The notes beneath the pieces were generated by a model, which ran no database searches, was not told the origin of the DNA, and saw nothing but the letters and a program-made list of their open reading frames with translations. From Dermacentor variabilis (taxonomy: Eukaryota > Arthropoda > Arachnida > Ixodida > Ixodidae): DNA of 64,000 nucleotides. Of the stretch, positions 1-12,881 are shown one piece after another. Location of the stretch: NCBI RefSeq assembly GCF_050947875.1, contig NC_134569.1:40829777-40893776 (forward strand), in the 5' to 3' direction. Within the stretch, counting starts at the first letter, position 1. The number at the start of each line of letters is the position of its first letter. The position numbers and the translations under genes were made by a program.

Positions 1-516
1 ACTCCTGCTTTGTATACGTGCTCTCTGTTGCGACTATAATTTCGGTGCAATTACTCCCGATACACGACCGGTGACAGCTGCTCCTACGTAATACATTGGA
101 ACAAATGATAGTGTCATTGAGATTTTTCACTGGCCGTTGCATATGTACAAGAATGTAAACACGGTCCTTGAATGACAAAGATATATGACAAAGAATGACA
201 TTAACATATTTGTCCTCAACTTGTTCATTTCATGGATTTACATTTTTCATATCAACAGCATGCGCTGCTTTGCTAGTTTCGAACTGATATAGTTCTAAAG
301 TTCGTGTGATGTATTCTTATTGTATAGACAAAATACATGGAAGCATTGATATCGGTTATCTAGGGCAAAATTTTTGGCACATACGAGTATATTTTTTATG
401 AAAAAATAGATATTTTACTTGTTTTGGCAGTGCGTAGCGTTCAAGAATTCGTTTGCAGCATCTTTCGCAATGTCAATGCAATTATTATTCATGTATTTGA
501 TCCCTCGACAAATTGT
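1..516. other. AT-rich DNA, no gene recognised
   Basis: No recognisable coding region or repeat. It borders the TIR element that starts at 521. Confidence 0.5.
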
Positions 517-520
517 TTAA

Positions 521-1260
521 GAGGAAGCTTCAGCTCGGGTACAACTACAACGCGGCCTATTCAAATACATGTAAAACGCAGAAACGCTTTTCTGAGAAAA
601 CACCTGCATCGCTTTGAATGAAATTTGTTGCATTTAAGAGAGAAAGTTAAATTTCTAGTGTCTGTTGGAAGTGGAATTTAAATTTAGGGACTGAATTTCG
701 TTTAAAATATTTCGAAAAATTCGAAAGTTCGAAAAAAATAGAACCACACCGTTTAGAATCTAATAGCTCTGCATCAAGAACAGATTTCGCGATTCTGTAA
801 ACAGCATCTATTATAACAGTCAAAGGGGACAAATTTGGTAAGTCAATTTGTATCTTACGTGAATTGTTTACGTTGTGTAAAAGGGTTCTGCAAAAGCCGT
901 ATTTCCATAATACTACATTTTTTTAGAATAATGTTAACATATCAATTTTGTCCGCTGTAGATGTACTATATTAGGGGCAATTTATAGAAGAATTATGATA
1001 TCATAATTCATAGTTCATAATTCATAATTCATATCATAGCTCTAAACTTGATAGTTTCGTTTCCTGAAAATGTGCGATTTTGGCCTATTTTTAATAAAGA
1101 ATTGACAACTTAAATGAAAAATAAGAAAGCAGCATTCAATTAAATTTAAGTTTTCTTTTGAATGCAACAAAGCTCTTCAAATTTGGTGCAGTGGTTGCCG
1201 AGAAAAACGAATACCCCTTCTACATATATTTAGATCGCAGCACCCAGCTAAAGCTTCCTC
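521..1260. mobile_element. Non-autonomous TIR element flanked by TTAA (piggyBac-like MITE)
   Basis: A 740-bp segment begins GAGGAAGCTTCAGCTCGGGT and ends with its near-perfect inverted copy (ACCCAGCTAAAGCTTCCTC). The arms differ by one substitution and one indel. TTAA lies directly outside both ends (517-520 and 1261-1264), and TTAA duplication is the target signature of the piggyBac superfamily. The interior is AT-rich with no transposase frame, so the copy is non-autonomous. The termini do not start with the CCC common in piggyBac, so the superfamily call rests on the TTAA alone. The sequence resembles an abundant tick repeat that I recall but could not check. Confidence 0.7.
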
Positions 1261-1264
1261 TTAA

Positions 1265-2983
<1,719 letters not shown>

Positions 2984-4216
2984 TTGAGCTACTTCGATCG
3001 ACAAATAATTTTTAGTTAGTTTATTTTGTTAACTAGTCACTTCGTTACGCTACACTACGTAATTCAGGCTATAGCATGAAGGCAAAGTGAACACATTTGA
3101 GAAATAAGAAAATTATAAGACGATAACGCAAGTGCATATCTCACCACTATACTTGTTTCGAGCAGGAAATATACCGCTTGCAACAAGCGGTAAATCTTAA
3201 AACGTCTAATTAAACGAGAGAGACGCCACGGGTCGCTGGGGTTTCACCAGTGACAAACGCGATTGCATAGCCTGGCATGCGCTCTTATGCATCTATTGTT
3301 TCCTAGATAAATAGCAATAAAAATCTAGTTCTCTTTACTAAAAGGAAAGATGCCTGGACTGAAAGCTCTTGTAAATGCGGTCACGCCATTGGAAGTCTTC
3401 CGCAATGAAGTTTTCGGAGAAGTGACGAGGGGCTCTGCAACGGCGTGCGAAGATCTATAAAGAAAAATTGTTGGCCAACATTGACGGTGCCTGCCGTTGC
3501 CGCTCTAAGATGTAATGCTGCACGCCCGTGAGATATGCAGTTGCTTCGTTGACCGGTATACGGTACGCTAGCGAAGCGTGAATGGTTTTGGAAAGCTTGG
3601 CAGCGAAATTCCGCGTCGCCTTTCTTTGCTTCCGTCTCTGGTATGCAAGAGTGGCGCAGCGCGACACTTCGCGCAACTGCTCTGGCAACGCCAGGTCAAG
3701 CGGACTTGGAAAACGAGGTCCCAGAGCGGACTCTTCTTGTCAAAACAGCAACAAACTGAGATTAACGATCTGGCACGACTGTTGATTGTTCGTCGTAGCT
3801 TCAGCTCCATGTTTCCTTCATTTGAAGATGCTGAAACGAGAGTACAAGAAAAAAGATCGTGCTATGAAAAATTAAAAAAAAAAAATAGAAGAGGAAGAAA
3901 TACCCGGGTTGGTGAAAACATTTTTCAAACGAAGCAAATTTTTTTCAGAAACTAAACGAAAGGCAAGCGATGGTAAGAAGCAACCAAAGGAAAAAAAATT
4001 AAGAAAAGAGCGAAAGTTGATTTCGCAACAACGGGACGTGGCATACCAACCTATAGTTAACTACGCGACGACGCTGGCATGACTCCGCGCTGTGTAGCCG
4101 GAGGGGCCTAACGCTCTGCCTCGTTCAATCACTCACGCACTCCCGCTCCCGCCCACGACGACAACCGCTTGCCATCCATTCTCGATGCATCTCCTCTAAC
4201 AAGCGTTTCTCCACAC

Positions 4217-4217
<1 letters not shown>
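2984..4217. other. Unrecognised DNA, no gene supported
   Basis: Several overlapping frames lie on both strands near 3455-3955. None shows a recognisable domain; overlap on both strands is typical of chance frames. Confidence 0.4.

Positions 4218-4254
<37 letters not shown>
4218..4254. repeat. (CT)n microsatellite
   Basis: About 37 bp of uninterrupted CT at the left edge of a pyrimidine-rich GC island. Confidence 0.95.
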
Positions 4255-4263
<9 letters not shown>

Positions 4264-4299
4264 ATCGCGCTAATCATCTCTTCACCACCCCTCTCCTGG

Positions 4300-6200
4300 C
4301 TCAACCCTTCGCTCTAGCACACGGCGGTCACCATGTCATCGCGACAACGCACGTAGAAAAACCATTCGGGACGGAACAGGGAAGTAATTGAGTGAGCGAA
4401 AAGCGCACCGCTTGTACTGCACGCAGGGAACGATGAGCCAAAGAACCCTGCGTCGCTCCTGCTAGGGGACGGCTGCAGCTCTGTTCTGGCGGTTGTGCTT
4501 TTGCGTATCTTGCGGGCAAGCGGGCCACTACCTAAACTGAGCACCACCGCGCCGCGCCTTTTGTGTTGCGGTGCACCGAGCGGCCAGCTTCGCAGCTGCC
4601 CGCTATTATGGCGCAAGTGCCACGTCGGTATAGCAGTGCTGGCGGCGGCCGCTTTGTGCCAGAGCTCGCGCACGGGCGCGTGTGTATGCCGCTCGCGTAC
4701 CCGAGCAGCCAAGCGAGCCATCGCTGCTGTTTTTGCCAGGGAATTGGAGTTTCGGGTGCTGCCGACGTATAGTACCCCCCTTCCCCCCTTCCACCGACTT
4801 TCCTCCGCTGCCTTTCCGTTCCCTCTGGAAACGCGGCTGGTCGGATAAAGATAGCACTACATCGCCACTCCCTCCTCCTCTTTAAACCTCCCCCTTTCAC
4901 TTTGAACGTCGCCGCCCCCTTCATGTCGTCAATATGTATTCCGCACGCGCCAGGCCGGTGCCCGCCTCTCCTCTCGTTTGTCGACTAACGTGCCGACCGA
5001 CGAACCATGCCGCTTTCCGCAAGCACGTAAGCGCAATGTCATAGAAGCGCGGCGGCCGAATAAAAGTGCCTCCCAACGCCATCGCACTTTCCCGTTCGTT
5101 TGGCCTGGAGCGCCAGCGCATTGTCTTCTTACACTGTCTCCGCAGCCCTGTGTTCCTCCTCGCTCAGTGTTGCCCACATTAGGCCGCGCTCCAGAAATCC
5201 ACTCCTCCAGTTCTTTTCGCCCCCTTTTTCTTTGTTCCTTTGCCTCTCCCCAGTTTTCGATCTTTCTCTTCTTCTTTTAAGCCACCGTTATCTTGCTAGT
5301 TACCCTCGCCTGGCTCAATGAAGTTCCGTGAGCGTTCGGACTGCTTCCCTTCTTCGCTTGCTTCGGCTCTCGGGCATCTCTTCTGGCAATTCTTGCTGCT
5401 CTCTCTTTTCCTTTCCTCTTTTTGTCGTTCTCTGCTTCTCCTTCCACTTGCAAGTTCGAAAGTGTTGCTTCTATCTACTCGCGGCCTCCTCCTTGTCCCC
5501 TCGCTATCTTTCACAGCTCTCCGTTGTTGCCGTCTCCTTTCTTGTTTGTCTTTCGGCGCACGCACGTCTCCTGTGGCGCCTCCCTCAACTGCTGGCCGCT
5601 GATTATGCCGCGCGTCGGTGTTCGGCTTGTTAATGCCTCTTCTCTTCAATTTCTTCCCCCCGCTTGTCCCCACCCCGCCCAAGGGGGGAAAAAATCCTCC
5701 TCGATGGGTCCACTTCCGCCTTCACGGCTCCTTAACGGCTTCGTACCCGTCCTTTTTACTGCGGGGCCACCGAGAGGCGTCAATGCACTGATTCGCTCTC
5801 TCTCTCTCTCTCCTCTTTTTACGGCGGCGGCGAGTTTTTGTTGCCCCGCTCTGGGCCGTCGACGTGAGCGGGGCGATATCGCCGACGCGCTGATGCTGCT
5901 GCAAAACCCGAAGGCGCGCCCGTGCGCGCGTTCCAGCTCGTTCTCGCTGATATTCCAGCGGCGGCACGCGTGCCCACCCGACGTGAATATCGTTTTCATC
6001 GCGCGAACAAGCCGCGGTTCATACGGGACACGCGCATGGAGTTGCTGCAGAAAATAAACAAACAAACAAACAAAAAAAAGACAAGGAAGAGCAAACGGCC
6101 TCGCATCCTGCGTCAGTTTCTTTCTTTTTTGCTTCGCTCCTTCGTTCTCAGACGTCGTCGACATGTCTCGAGAAAATAGAGCGGGCTGCGAGGCTCGAAT
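4300..6200. other. GC-rich, CpG-containing, pyrimidine-rich island
   Basis: This stretch is clearly more GC- and CpG-rich than its neighbours, and its plus strand is rich in CT and TTC runs. Overlapping frames of 60-211 codons occur on both strands, as expected of GC-rich DNA with few stops. Their translations are Ser/Arg/Pro low-complexity without recognisable domains. A promoter or 5' untranslated region of a host gene is possible, but no exon, start or splice pair can be supported. Confidence 0.35.
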
Positions 6201-7104
6201 CTCCGTTTTGCACTCTCTCTAGCCTTCACGTGTGTTTTTTTATGTTCTTTCTCACTTCCATTTCAGCACAGCAGTGCTCCCGTCTTCTTGCGTCTAGTTT
6301 GAGGATGTTCTCGATAGTTTTTGGGACCCCGTGCTCGGCGTTTCAATATGTGTGCGTTCACTTGCTCTCAAACCAGAAGGGAAGAAAGGGAGAGGGGTTC
6401 GAGGGAGTGGGAAGGGTGACGCGAGAGGAGGAATGAGACGGCCGGCCAGAAAGGCGTAGAGAAGAGCAACATTCAGCGAATGGTCGACGATGACGGGTAG
6501 CTTGGAAACACGGGATGAGAAATTCAAAACCGTTTTCTTGAATGCGAGGCACGGCACGAGGAAGTTTTAAAGACGAAGCAGAAATAACAAAATCTTTTCA
6601 TACTTGCCACGAGTTTGTTTCCGCGCTTGGTTCGCTGCTTTTACTGCCGCTTGCGCTTCCCTCACAAGTGCCTGCGCATGTCGATAAAGAAAAGCGCGGA
6701 GAAAAAATATAATGAAAAGTATCCCTAAGCCAAGTGAGTCTGCTAGCGTAAGCTCATATGTGATACGGAGTCATCACTGCAAAAAAATAAACGGGGAAAA
6801 AATTATGCAGATCCCACACACTGGGGGAGACAATGTATAATCGGAGCTTTCTGCGCTGGTTGCTTTGGCGATAATTAGCGGTGATGTTGACGACGAAAAC
6901 TTCATTTCTTCAGCGTTTAGTCCAATACAGGAGTGGCGAGTTGATTTAAAGGTTACCTTGCGGGCACAACTGCTCTTTGTCTGCGTAGCACACAGAACAC
7001 CACAGGGAGGGATGTTTACTTGAGGTGTTGTTGTGCGCCATATTTCATAACCTCTGAGAGGGTTGAACATTGTCACTACCTCACATGGCACATGGCATTG
7101 TGGC
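6201..7104. other. Unrecognised DNA
   Basis: No domain, repeat match or RNA gene recognised. Confidence 0.4.
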
Positions 7105-7110
7105 AGAAGT

Positions 7111-7347
7111 ATTAAACTTGAATTGGATTATGGGGCTGTACGTGCCGAAACCACAATCGGATTATGAGGCACGCTATAGTGGCGGTCTTCGGAATAATTT
7201 TGACCCCGTCATGCTCTCTAACGTGTCCCAAAATCTAAGTGCACGTGCGTTTTCTATTTCGCCCCTGTCGAAATTCGGCTGCCGCGGTCAGGATCAAATC
7301 CGCGATCTCTAGCAATGCCATAGCCGCAAAGCTACCGCGGTGGGCAT
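7111..7347 (-). mobile_element. tRNA-derived SINE (Ruka-like), minus orientation
   Basis: Read on the minus strand it has the same layout as the fuller copy at 50450-50694: a tRNA-like head (A-box-like TAGCTTTGCGGCTATGGC, B-box-like GGATTTGATCC), a GGGGCGAAAT segment and a GGCACGTACAGCCCCATAAT-type tail. AGAAGT occurs on both sides (7105-7110 and 7348-7353), consistent with a target-site duplication. The middle has lost part of the conserved AAAGAACCCCAGGTGGTC block. The name Ruka-like comes from recalled tick SINE literature and was not checked. Confidence 0.8.
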
Positions 7348-7353
7348 AGAAGT

Positions 7354-8728
7354 GTTGATTTGACGTTCGACCGCTTCGGTAGTGTCGCCTGGACCCTGCG
7401 GTGCGCTTTAATTAATGTGGCCCTGCTTCTGCACGCCTTGCGTAATTTGTTCGCTTGACATATTTGTAGGGTGTTTATTTTTCAGAAATAACACGAACAT
7501 GCTGTACCGTACCTTGAACGTTAGCTTATCCATATTGCCCGTAATAGATGTCGTATAATAGTAGGGTTCCTTTGCCTTCTCACGTCACCTCCTCCTCCCC
7601 CCTTCTATGGGAACTGCCTCTTCTCCTCTGTCCTCTCTACAGTTCTATGTACGTCTCCCCTGGACTCGCACGTTAGTAGAAAGGGAAGCGCTGCAGTCTC
7701 TGTGATTCTTTTGAGGGGGGTCACAGATAATTACAGCTGACAAGAGGCTAATGCGGCGACGCCCATGGAGCTCCAGAGGTCATTGTGCACATTCGACGCG
7801 GTGGGGTCTAAACGAGTTTGTCGCGTCGCCTTTCCTGCTCGACTCGCTCCTATCATGTGTACACATGATCTGAACCACCCCCGATGCAGTTAGCCAGACA
7901 GCAGCAGCAGCAGCAGCAGTGGGAAAGTCGAGGGAAGAGGCAAAGAAGCCTTTGCTTTAAAACGTATTCTTTTAGCTCTAGTTATCTTTGCAGCGTTCAG
8001 ATGTCTTTCTTTTAGATTTGTTATTATTATTCTGGCGCAGCGACAAGAGCGAGAGCTACGCTCTATAAGTCACTAGAGGCAGCTGCTTCTATTATATTTG
8101 CATCTTTGTTTTCATGATACAGCTTTTGTCTCTATCACAATATCTACTTTGATCCTGTGTTGCGCATCTCTCCTTGTTCTTGTACTTTCGTCAGACAAAA
8201 GAAGAAGAAAACGCGGCCTGCCAACTCGTCTTCGCAACTTCTATAACGACGAGCTGGGAGCTCGGATGCAGCAATTTCATGCCTGCTCGCAGTGCGTGCG
8301 CAAATCTCATCCCAGACGCAGTCGCTACCAGCGGCGATGCCAGGGGGCTTACCTTACGGGAGAGTGACACGGCCGGCGTAATGGGAAGCCGCAGGCTGGC
8401 ACCTGCTGCTGGCTGGGGATGCGTCATTTCGTCCTTCGAAAACTGGTATTCGTCCGCAGTTCGGCGCTATTATTATTTTTTTTTCGCGTACTCACACCAG
8501 CCAAACTGACTTCCTCCTTCGAGGCATCCGAGACGCCGCCGCTCAAGGCACAAAACATGGGAGCATGTTTTTCTCCAGCCTCTGTAATTTAGTCCCTTGC
8601 TGAAAAGGCATTCTATGTGTTTGTTCGAATGACTTCGGAATAACATAAAGGTCGCCCACTGTTAAATTGAACGCCTGATTAATATCGTTGGATTATGTTT
8701 AATTACGGCAAAGAAAGACTGCCACACA
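7354..8728. other. Unrecognised DNA with a short (CAG)n tract
   Basis: A (CAG)6 run lies at about 7902-7919. The frames at 8098-8509 have no recognisable domain and overlap on both strands. Confidence 0.4.
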
Positions 8729-8750
8729 GTCATCATCATCATCAGCCTGG

Positions 8751-8948
8751 TTACGCCCACTGCAGAGCAAAGGCCTCTCCCATACTTCTCCAACGACCCC
8801 GGTCATGTACTAATTGCGGCCATGTCGTCCCTGCAAACTTCTTAATCTCATCCGCCCACCTAACTTTCTGCCGCCCCCTGCTACGCTTCCCTTCCCTTGG
8901 AATCCAGTCTGTAACCCTTAATGACCATCGGTTATCTTCCCTCCTCAT
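8751..8948 (-). pseudogene. LINE RTE-type C-terminal tail
   Basis: The terminal frame carries the pattern GRxxxRWADxI...DRxRWRxxxEAFxxQW, which closes RTE-clade proteins, then runs into the 3' end and the GAT-rich tail. The ATG at its start is internal to the original protein and is not a real initiation codon. Confidence 0.8.
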
Positions 8949-8966
8949 TACGTGTCCTGCCCATGC

Positions 8967-9386
8967 TCATTTGTTTTTCTTGATTTCAACTAAGATGTCA
9001 TTAACTCGCGTTTGTTCCCTCACCCAATCTGCTCTTTTCTTATCCCTTAACGTTACACCTATCATTCTTTTTTCCATAGCTCGTTGCGTCGTTCTCAATT
9101 TCAGTAGAACCCTTTTCGTAAGCCTCCAGGTTTCTGCCCCGTAGTTGAGTACTGGTAAGACACAGCTATTATACACTTTTCTCTTGAGGGATAATGGCAA
9201 CCTGCTGTTTATGATCTGAGAATGCCTGCCAAACGCGCCCCAGCCCATTCTTATTCTTCTGATTATTTCCGTCTCATGATCCGGATCTGCCGTCACTACC
9301 TGCCCTAAGTAGATGTATTCCCTTACCACTTCCAGTGCCTCGCTACCTATTGTAAGTTGCTGTTCTCTTCCGAGGCTGTTAAACAT
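8967..9386 (-). pseudogene. LINE reverse transcriptase, thumb/C-terminal fragment
   Basis: Contains EYIYLGQVVTAD, SLKRKVYNSCVLPVLNYGAE and TQRAMEKRMIGV, the usual blocks after the FADD box in RTE-type proteins. The final segment continues in another frame at 8751-8948, where RGRQKVRWADEIKK and DRGRWRSMGEAFALQW match the conserved RTE C-terminus. A frameshift near 8950-8966 separates the two. Confidence 0.85.
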
Positions 9387-9814
9387 TACTTTAGTTTTCT
9401 GCAGATTAATTTTACACCCACTTTTCTGCTTTGCCTCTCCAGGTCAGTGAGCATGCATTGCAATTGGTCCCCTGAGTTACTAAGCAAGGCAATATCATCA
9501 GCGAATCGCAAGTTACTAAAATATTCTCCAGTAACTTTTATCCCCAATTCCTCCCAATCCAGGTCTCTGAATACCTCCTGTAAACACGCTGTGAATAGCA
9601 TTGGCGAGATCGTATCTCCCTGCCTGACGCCTTTCTTTATTGGGATTTTGTTGCTTTCTTTATGGAGGACTACGGTGGCTGTGGAGCCGCTATAGATATC
9701 TTTCAGTATTTTTACATACGGCTCGTCTACACCCTGGTTCCGTAATTCCTCCATGACTGCTGAGGTTTCAACAGAATAAAACGCTTTCTCGTAATCAATG
9801 AAAGCTATATACAA
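9386..9814 (-). pseudogene. LINE reverse transcriptase, catalytic palm fragment
   Basis: Conserved RT blocks appear in order: AFIDYEKAFYSVE (first catalytic Asp), KKGVRQGDTISPMLF (the G-VRQGDxxSP block) and LRFADDIALLS (the FADD catalytic pair). These catalyse target-primed reverse transcription of the element RNA. The motif residues survive, but the frame is cut off from both neighbouring fragments, so this is a relic. Confidence 0.88.
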
Positions 9815-9823
9815 GGGTTGGGT

Positions 9824-10084
9824 TTATTCCGCACGTTTCTCTATCACCTGACTGATAGTATGAATATGGCCTACTGTTGCGTAGCCTTTACGGAATCCTG
9901 CCTGGTCCTTTGCTTGACAGAAGTCTAAGGTGTTCCTGATTCTATTTGCGATTACCTTAGTAAATAGTTTGTAGGAAACTGACAGTAAGCTGATCGGTCT
10001 ATAATTTTTCAAGTCTTTGGCGTCCCCTTTCTTATGAATTGGGATTATGTTAGCGTTCCGCAGTACTTCACTGTGTATTCGCAC
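9824..10084 (-). pseudogene. LINE reverse transcriptase, finger region fragment
   Basis: The frame contains IIPIHKKGDAKDLKNYRPIS, the typical start of the RT domain (pattern PIxKKG...NYRPISLL), followed by KVIANRI and QAGFRKG. These are conserved RT blocks of RTE/Jockey-type LINEs. It is the most upstream preserved part. The downstream RT continues in the next frame after a disruption near 9815-9823, so the gene is not functional. Confidence 0.85.
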
Positions 10085-10111
10085 TGCGGTACACAGTACC
10101 GCAGTGCGAAT
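10077..10111. repeat. Perfect 16-bp hairpin with 3-nt loop
   Basis: Arms 10077-10092 and 10096-10111 are exact reverse complements around the loop ACA. The hairpin sits where the RTE LINE sequence stops and a different dispersed repeat begins. Confidence 0.97.
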
Positions 10112-10330
10112 TGGAGGAGGAAAGGAGGAGGAGGAAAGAGAAAAGAAGAAGGCAGGGAGGTTAACCAGAATAACGTCCGGTTGGCTACCCTACACCGGGG
10201 GAATGGGAAAGGGGAAAGCAAAGATCACAGGGAGAGAGAGGAGGGAAGGAAAGAATGAAATTGTGGCAAGTTCGCTGACGCGTGCGGTTTTACAGAAATT
10301 GCCTTAATAGTCACTATTGGAGTAGGCGAA
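10112..10330 (+). repeat. Dispersed purine-rich repeat, family R1, copy a
   Basis: A GGAGGAGGAAAG-type purine-rich start is followed by GGTTAACCAGAATAACGTCC and GGTTGGCTACCCTACACCGG, then another purine-rich stretch. Related cores occur near 17976-18110, 23780-23920 and 27430-27545. There is no coding potential, and the right boundary is uncertain. Confidence 0.7.
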
Positions 10331-10594
10331 GAGGCAAGGGTATGCGCAATGTCGAGAGTCCGCATGTGAAAACGCCGTGCTACTGCTTTTAATCGCGTAT
10401 GGTGACATTTTGGTATCCCACCGCTGCCACCAAACTGTGACGAAACGTCACCGCCATAGTAGATGTGTACTATAATCGCCACATCTTCTAGCTTCATGCG
10501 CTTTTTTCCTTCTTTCCCTCTCTTGCCGCGCATGCATCTTCTTCGCCGTCAATGTCCGTACGAGGTGAATATTTGAGTCGAAAACCCTCAAAAA
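10331..10594. other. Unrecognised DNA
   Basis: No gene. It may be the diverged right part of the R1 repeat. Confidence 0.3.
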
Positions 10595-10699
10595 ATCGAC
10601 AGAAAATAAGGGCGCAGGAAGACACACACGAATAGCCGAGAAAGACACAGGACAACGGCTGCTGGTGTGTGTATTCCTGTGCGCTTATTTTCCGTCGAT
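10595..10699. repeat. Imperfect hairpin, 44-bp arms
   Basis: Arms 10595-10638 and 10656-10699 are inverted copies with 7 visible mismatches. The 17-nt apex is AGAAAGACACAGGACAA. The apex resembles those of the hairpins at 20903-20999 and 50153-50312, whose arms are unrelated. Confidence 0.9.
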
Positions 10700-10779
10700 C
10701 TGCAATGCACCATTTAGCCAGTCTGCCGGTGTTGTTAAAAGTCCAAAATAACAAGAAAAACGTAACAAAAAAGTTAATG

Positions 10780-11012
10780 ACCATGTAATGGGATTTGAAG
10801 TCACAAAGCAACGCACGGGCCAGAAGAGAAGCCGTAGTGGAGGACTCCAAATTGATATCGACCACTTCGGCTTATTTAACGTGCGCCTGGATCTAAGCGC
10901 ACTAGCGTTTCTGTATTCCGCCCATATGAGAATGCAGCCTCCAACGCCGGAAATCGAACCCTAGATTGCGTGATCAGCAGCAGAATGCTACAGCCACAGA
11001 GCCACCTTGACA
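10780..11012 (-). mobile_element. Diverged Ruka-like SINE, minus orientation
   Basis: Shares GTAGTGGAGGACTCC, TTTAACGTGCGCCTGGATCT and a degraded tRNA-like head (about 10960-11012) with the other SINE copies. Highly diverged, hence old. Confidence 0.7.
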
Positions 11013-12066
11013 AGCAGGACAGAAAGTTTAATCGAGTAATTGGTAATTATTGTGAGCACTGTACAAGCCAGCAAGGACCTTGAAGAAATTAAGCCGGACG
11101 AGACACTAAACTGCAGCTAAATATTATGAACGGAAAACCGCCTAGTTCAATATATTGACAAAGCGTGATAAACGCGCTGTTAAACAGCATGATGCCGCGA
11201 TAAACTATAAAAGAGAAAAAAAAACTAAAATTAAAGATAAAAGAGTTGGAAATCAAGAGACGGCACCAAAAGCACCAAACTTGCATATACGTTGGAAACC
11301 GGACAACACACACGCTAACTCATCACTGCAGTGCCTGCATCGCACAAGGGCTGCATGCGCTTGTTCGATGCCCTTTTGTTCATTCTCTACTATGTATGCC
11401 TTGCGGCAAATCCCCCGAATAATGATAATAATGATAAAGACAGGTTCAAACCACGGCACCGGGGGGCGCCAAATGCGAGCCATCACACAATCTTGCGAGT
11501 GCCTTTAGCTCTTGTCAAGCAAAGTAATTTCGCTATCTAAAACGTAATCTCACCTTCTAAGTTCCTTTTTTGGGAGCAAAATTAATTGCTTGATAGGAGC
11601 TAAGCGTGTGCTAGAATGTGTGATAGAGTCCGTTTGATGCGCGGCGTCGTGGTTTGATGCTGTTAGTGCCGTGTCTCGTTTCTTTCTTTTAACTCGTGTT
11701 TTTATCTTTTCTTGTAGCTTGTTCTTTTTCTTTTTGTTGTTGTTCTTTACTCTTTATTGTTGCTCTGGCTATAAGAAGAGGACGGATAACTTTATCTTGT
11801 TACAAAAATTTTATTTTATAGTTTGCTCCACTTGTGCGTTGGTATATGGAGCTCTGTAAACTGGGTCAACGTGTCAAGTATTTGCGCTTCTCAACCTGCT
11901 TCAATAGGGTTTGGGCAAGCGTGCTACGCAAGTTCGATCGTTTCTCTGAAAAGTTCGTTCGAGCAATGTTTTTGACCAAGCGCCATTTTACCGCAGATTC
12001 ACACTTCCCATAGACGTTCCTGCAGCAGGTATAGCTGATGTAGACTGCACCCATCAAGCACTCTCT
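11013..12066. other. AT-rich unrecognised DNA
   Basis: Frames at 11155-11508 and 11866-12180 have no recognisable domain. Confidence 0.4.
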
Positions 12067-12147
12067 GTTGAAATGTGAGGTTGTACGTGCCAAAACCCCG
12101 ATCTGATTACGGGGCACGCCGTAGTGGGAAACTCCGGAATAATAACG
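12067..12147 (-). mobile_element. SINE 3'-end fragment, minus orientation
   Basis: GTACGTGCCAAAACCCCGAT followed by GGGGCACGCCGTAGTGG and ACTCCGGAATAAT is the 3' third of the Ruka-like SINE. The tRNA-like head is absent. Confidence 0.75.
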
Positions 12148-12305
12148 TCCTTTGTCTAAAGACAAAATACCGGAACACACACTTCAGCATTCTTCGGCGC
12201 TCATGGTTTTGAAGGCGCTATTGTGCTCCTTTTCTTCATTCTTTCTTAACATCAGCAGGCCTTTGACTTCGTGACACTTCCATTGTACGCCTATGTCTTC
12301 AAACC

Positions 12306-12402
<97 letters not shown>

Positions 12403-12409
12403 ACTTTCT
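12306..12409. repeat. (CT)n microsatellite
   Basis: About 100 bp of CT repeats with a TTTC interruption near the right end. Confidence 0.97.
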
Positions 12410-12814
12410 CATAATTCTATTCCCAGCTAACCCTGTGTAAAGCGGCCGTCAGGACGCTCTCTTCATTTATTTATAGTTTCCTCCCTCCATACTCTCCCTC
12501 TCTCACAAGCGAGTCATTGACGATGGTCTTGGATATTTACAAATGTTCTATGCAATGCTACGGAATATCTTCAAAATATGTCTAAGAAATGTCAAAGTTG
12601 CTCGCTGACAAACAGTTTAGTTTGCGTAAAGTGCGTAGACGTCTTCGGAACGCAGAAACGTTTCCCCCTTGTAAAACCCTAGCGTGCCTTCGCATCGTAA
12701 GGAAGATAATGGAAGGAAACAGCACGTGTACAGCCAACAGCAAACGTTAAATGGCAAACAGCTCACACACCTAAGGCACCTCGGTTTTCTCTCCCTTTTC
12801 CCATTCGTTTTGTT

Positions 12815-12816
<2 letters not shown>

Positions 12817-12879
<63 letters not shown>
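12817..12879. repeat. (CT)n microsatellite
   Basis: About 62 bp of uninterrupted CT. Confidence 0.97.

Positions 12880-12881
<2 letters not shown>

Larger units (their letters stand above)
8729..10092 (-). mobile_element. 5'-truncated RTE-type LINE with decayed reverse transcriptase
   Basis: Reading the minus strand from 10084 down to 8751, four consecutive frames make up the RT domain and C-terminus of a non-LTR retrotransposon, broken by frameshifts and stops. The 3' end finishes in a (GAT)n-like run (ATCATCATCATC on the plus strand, 8729-8743), as RTE elements typically do. The endonuclease domain and the RT start are missing. The 5' truncation point coincides with the perfect hairpin at 10077-10111. 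Confidence 0.85.
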
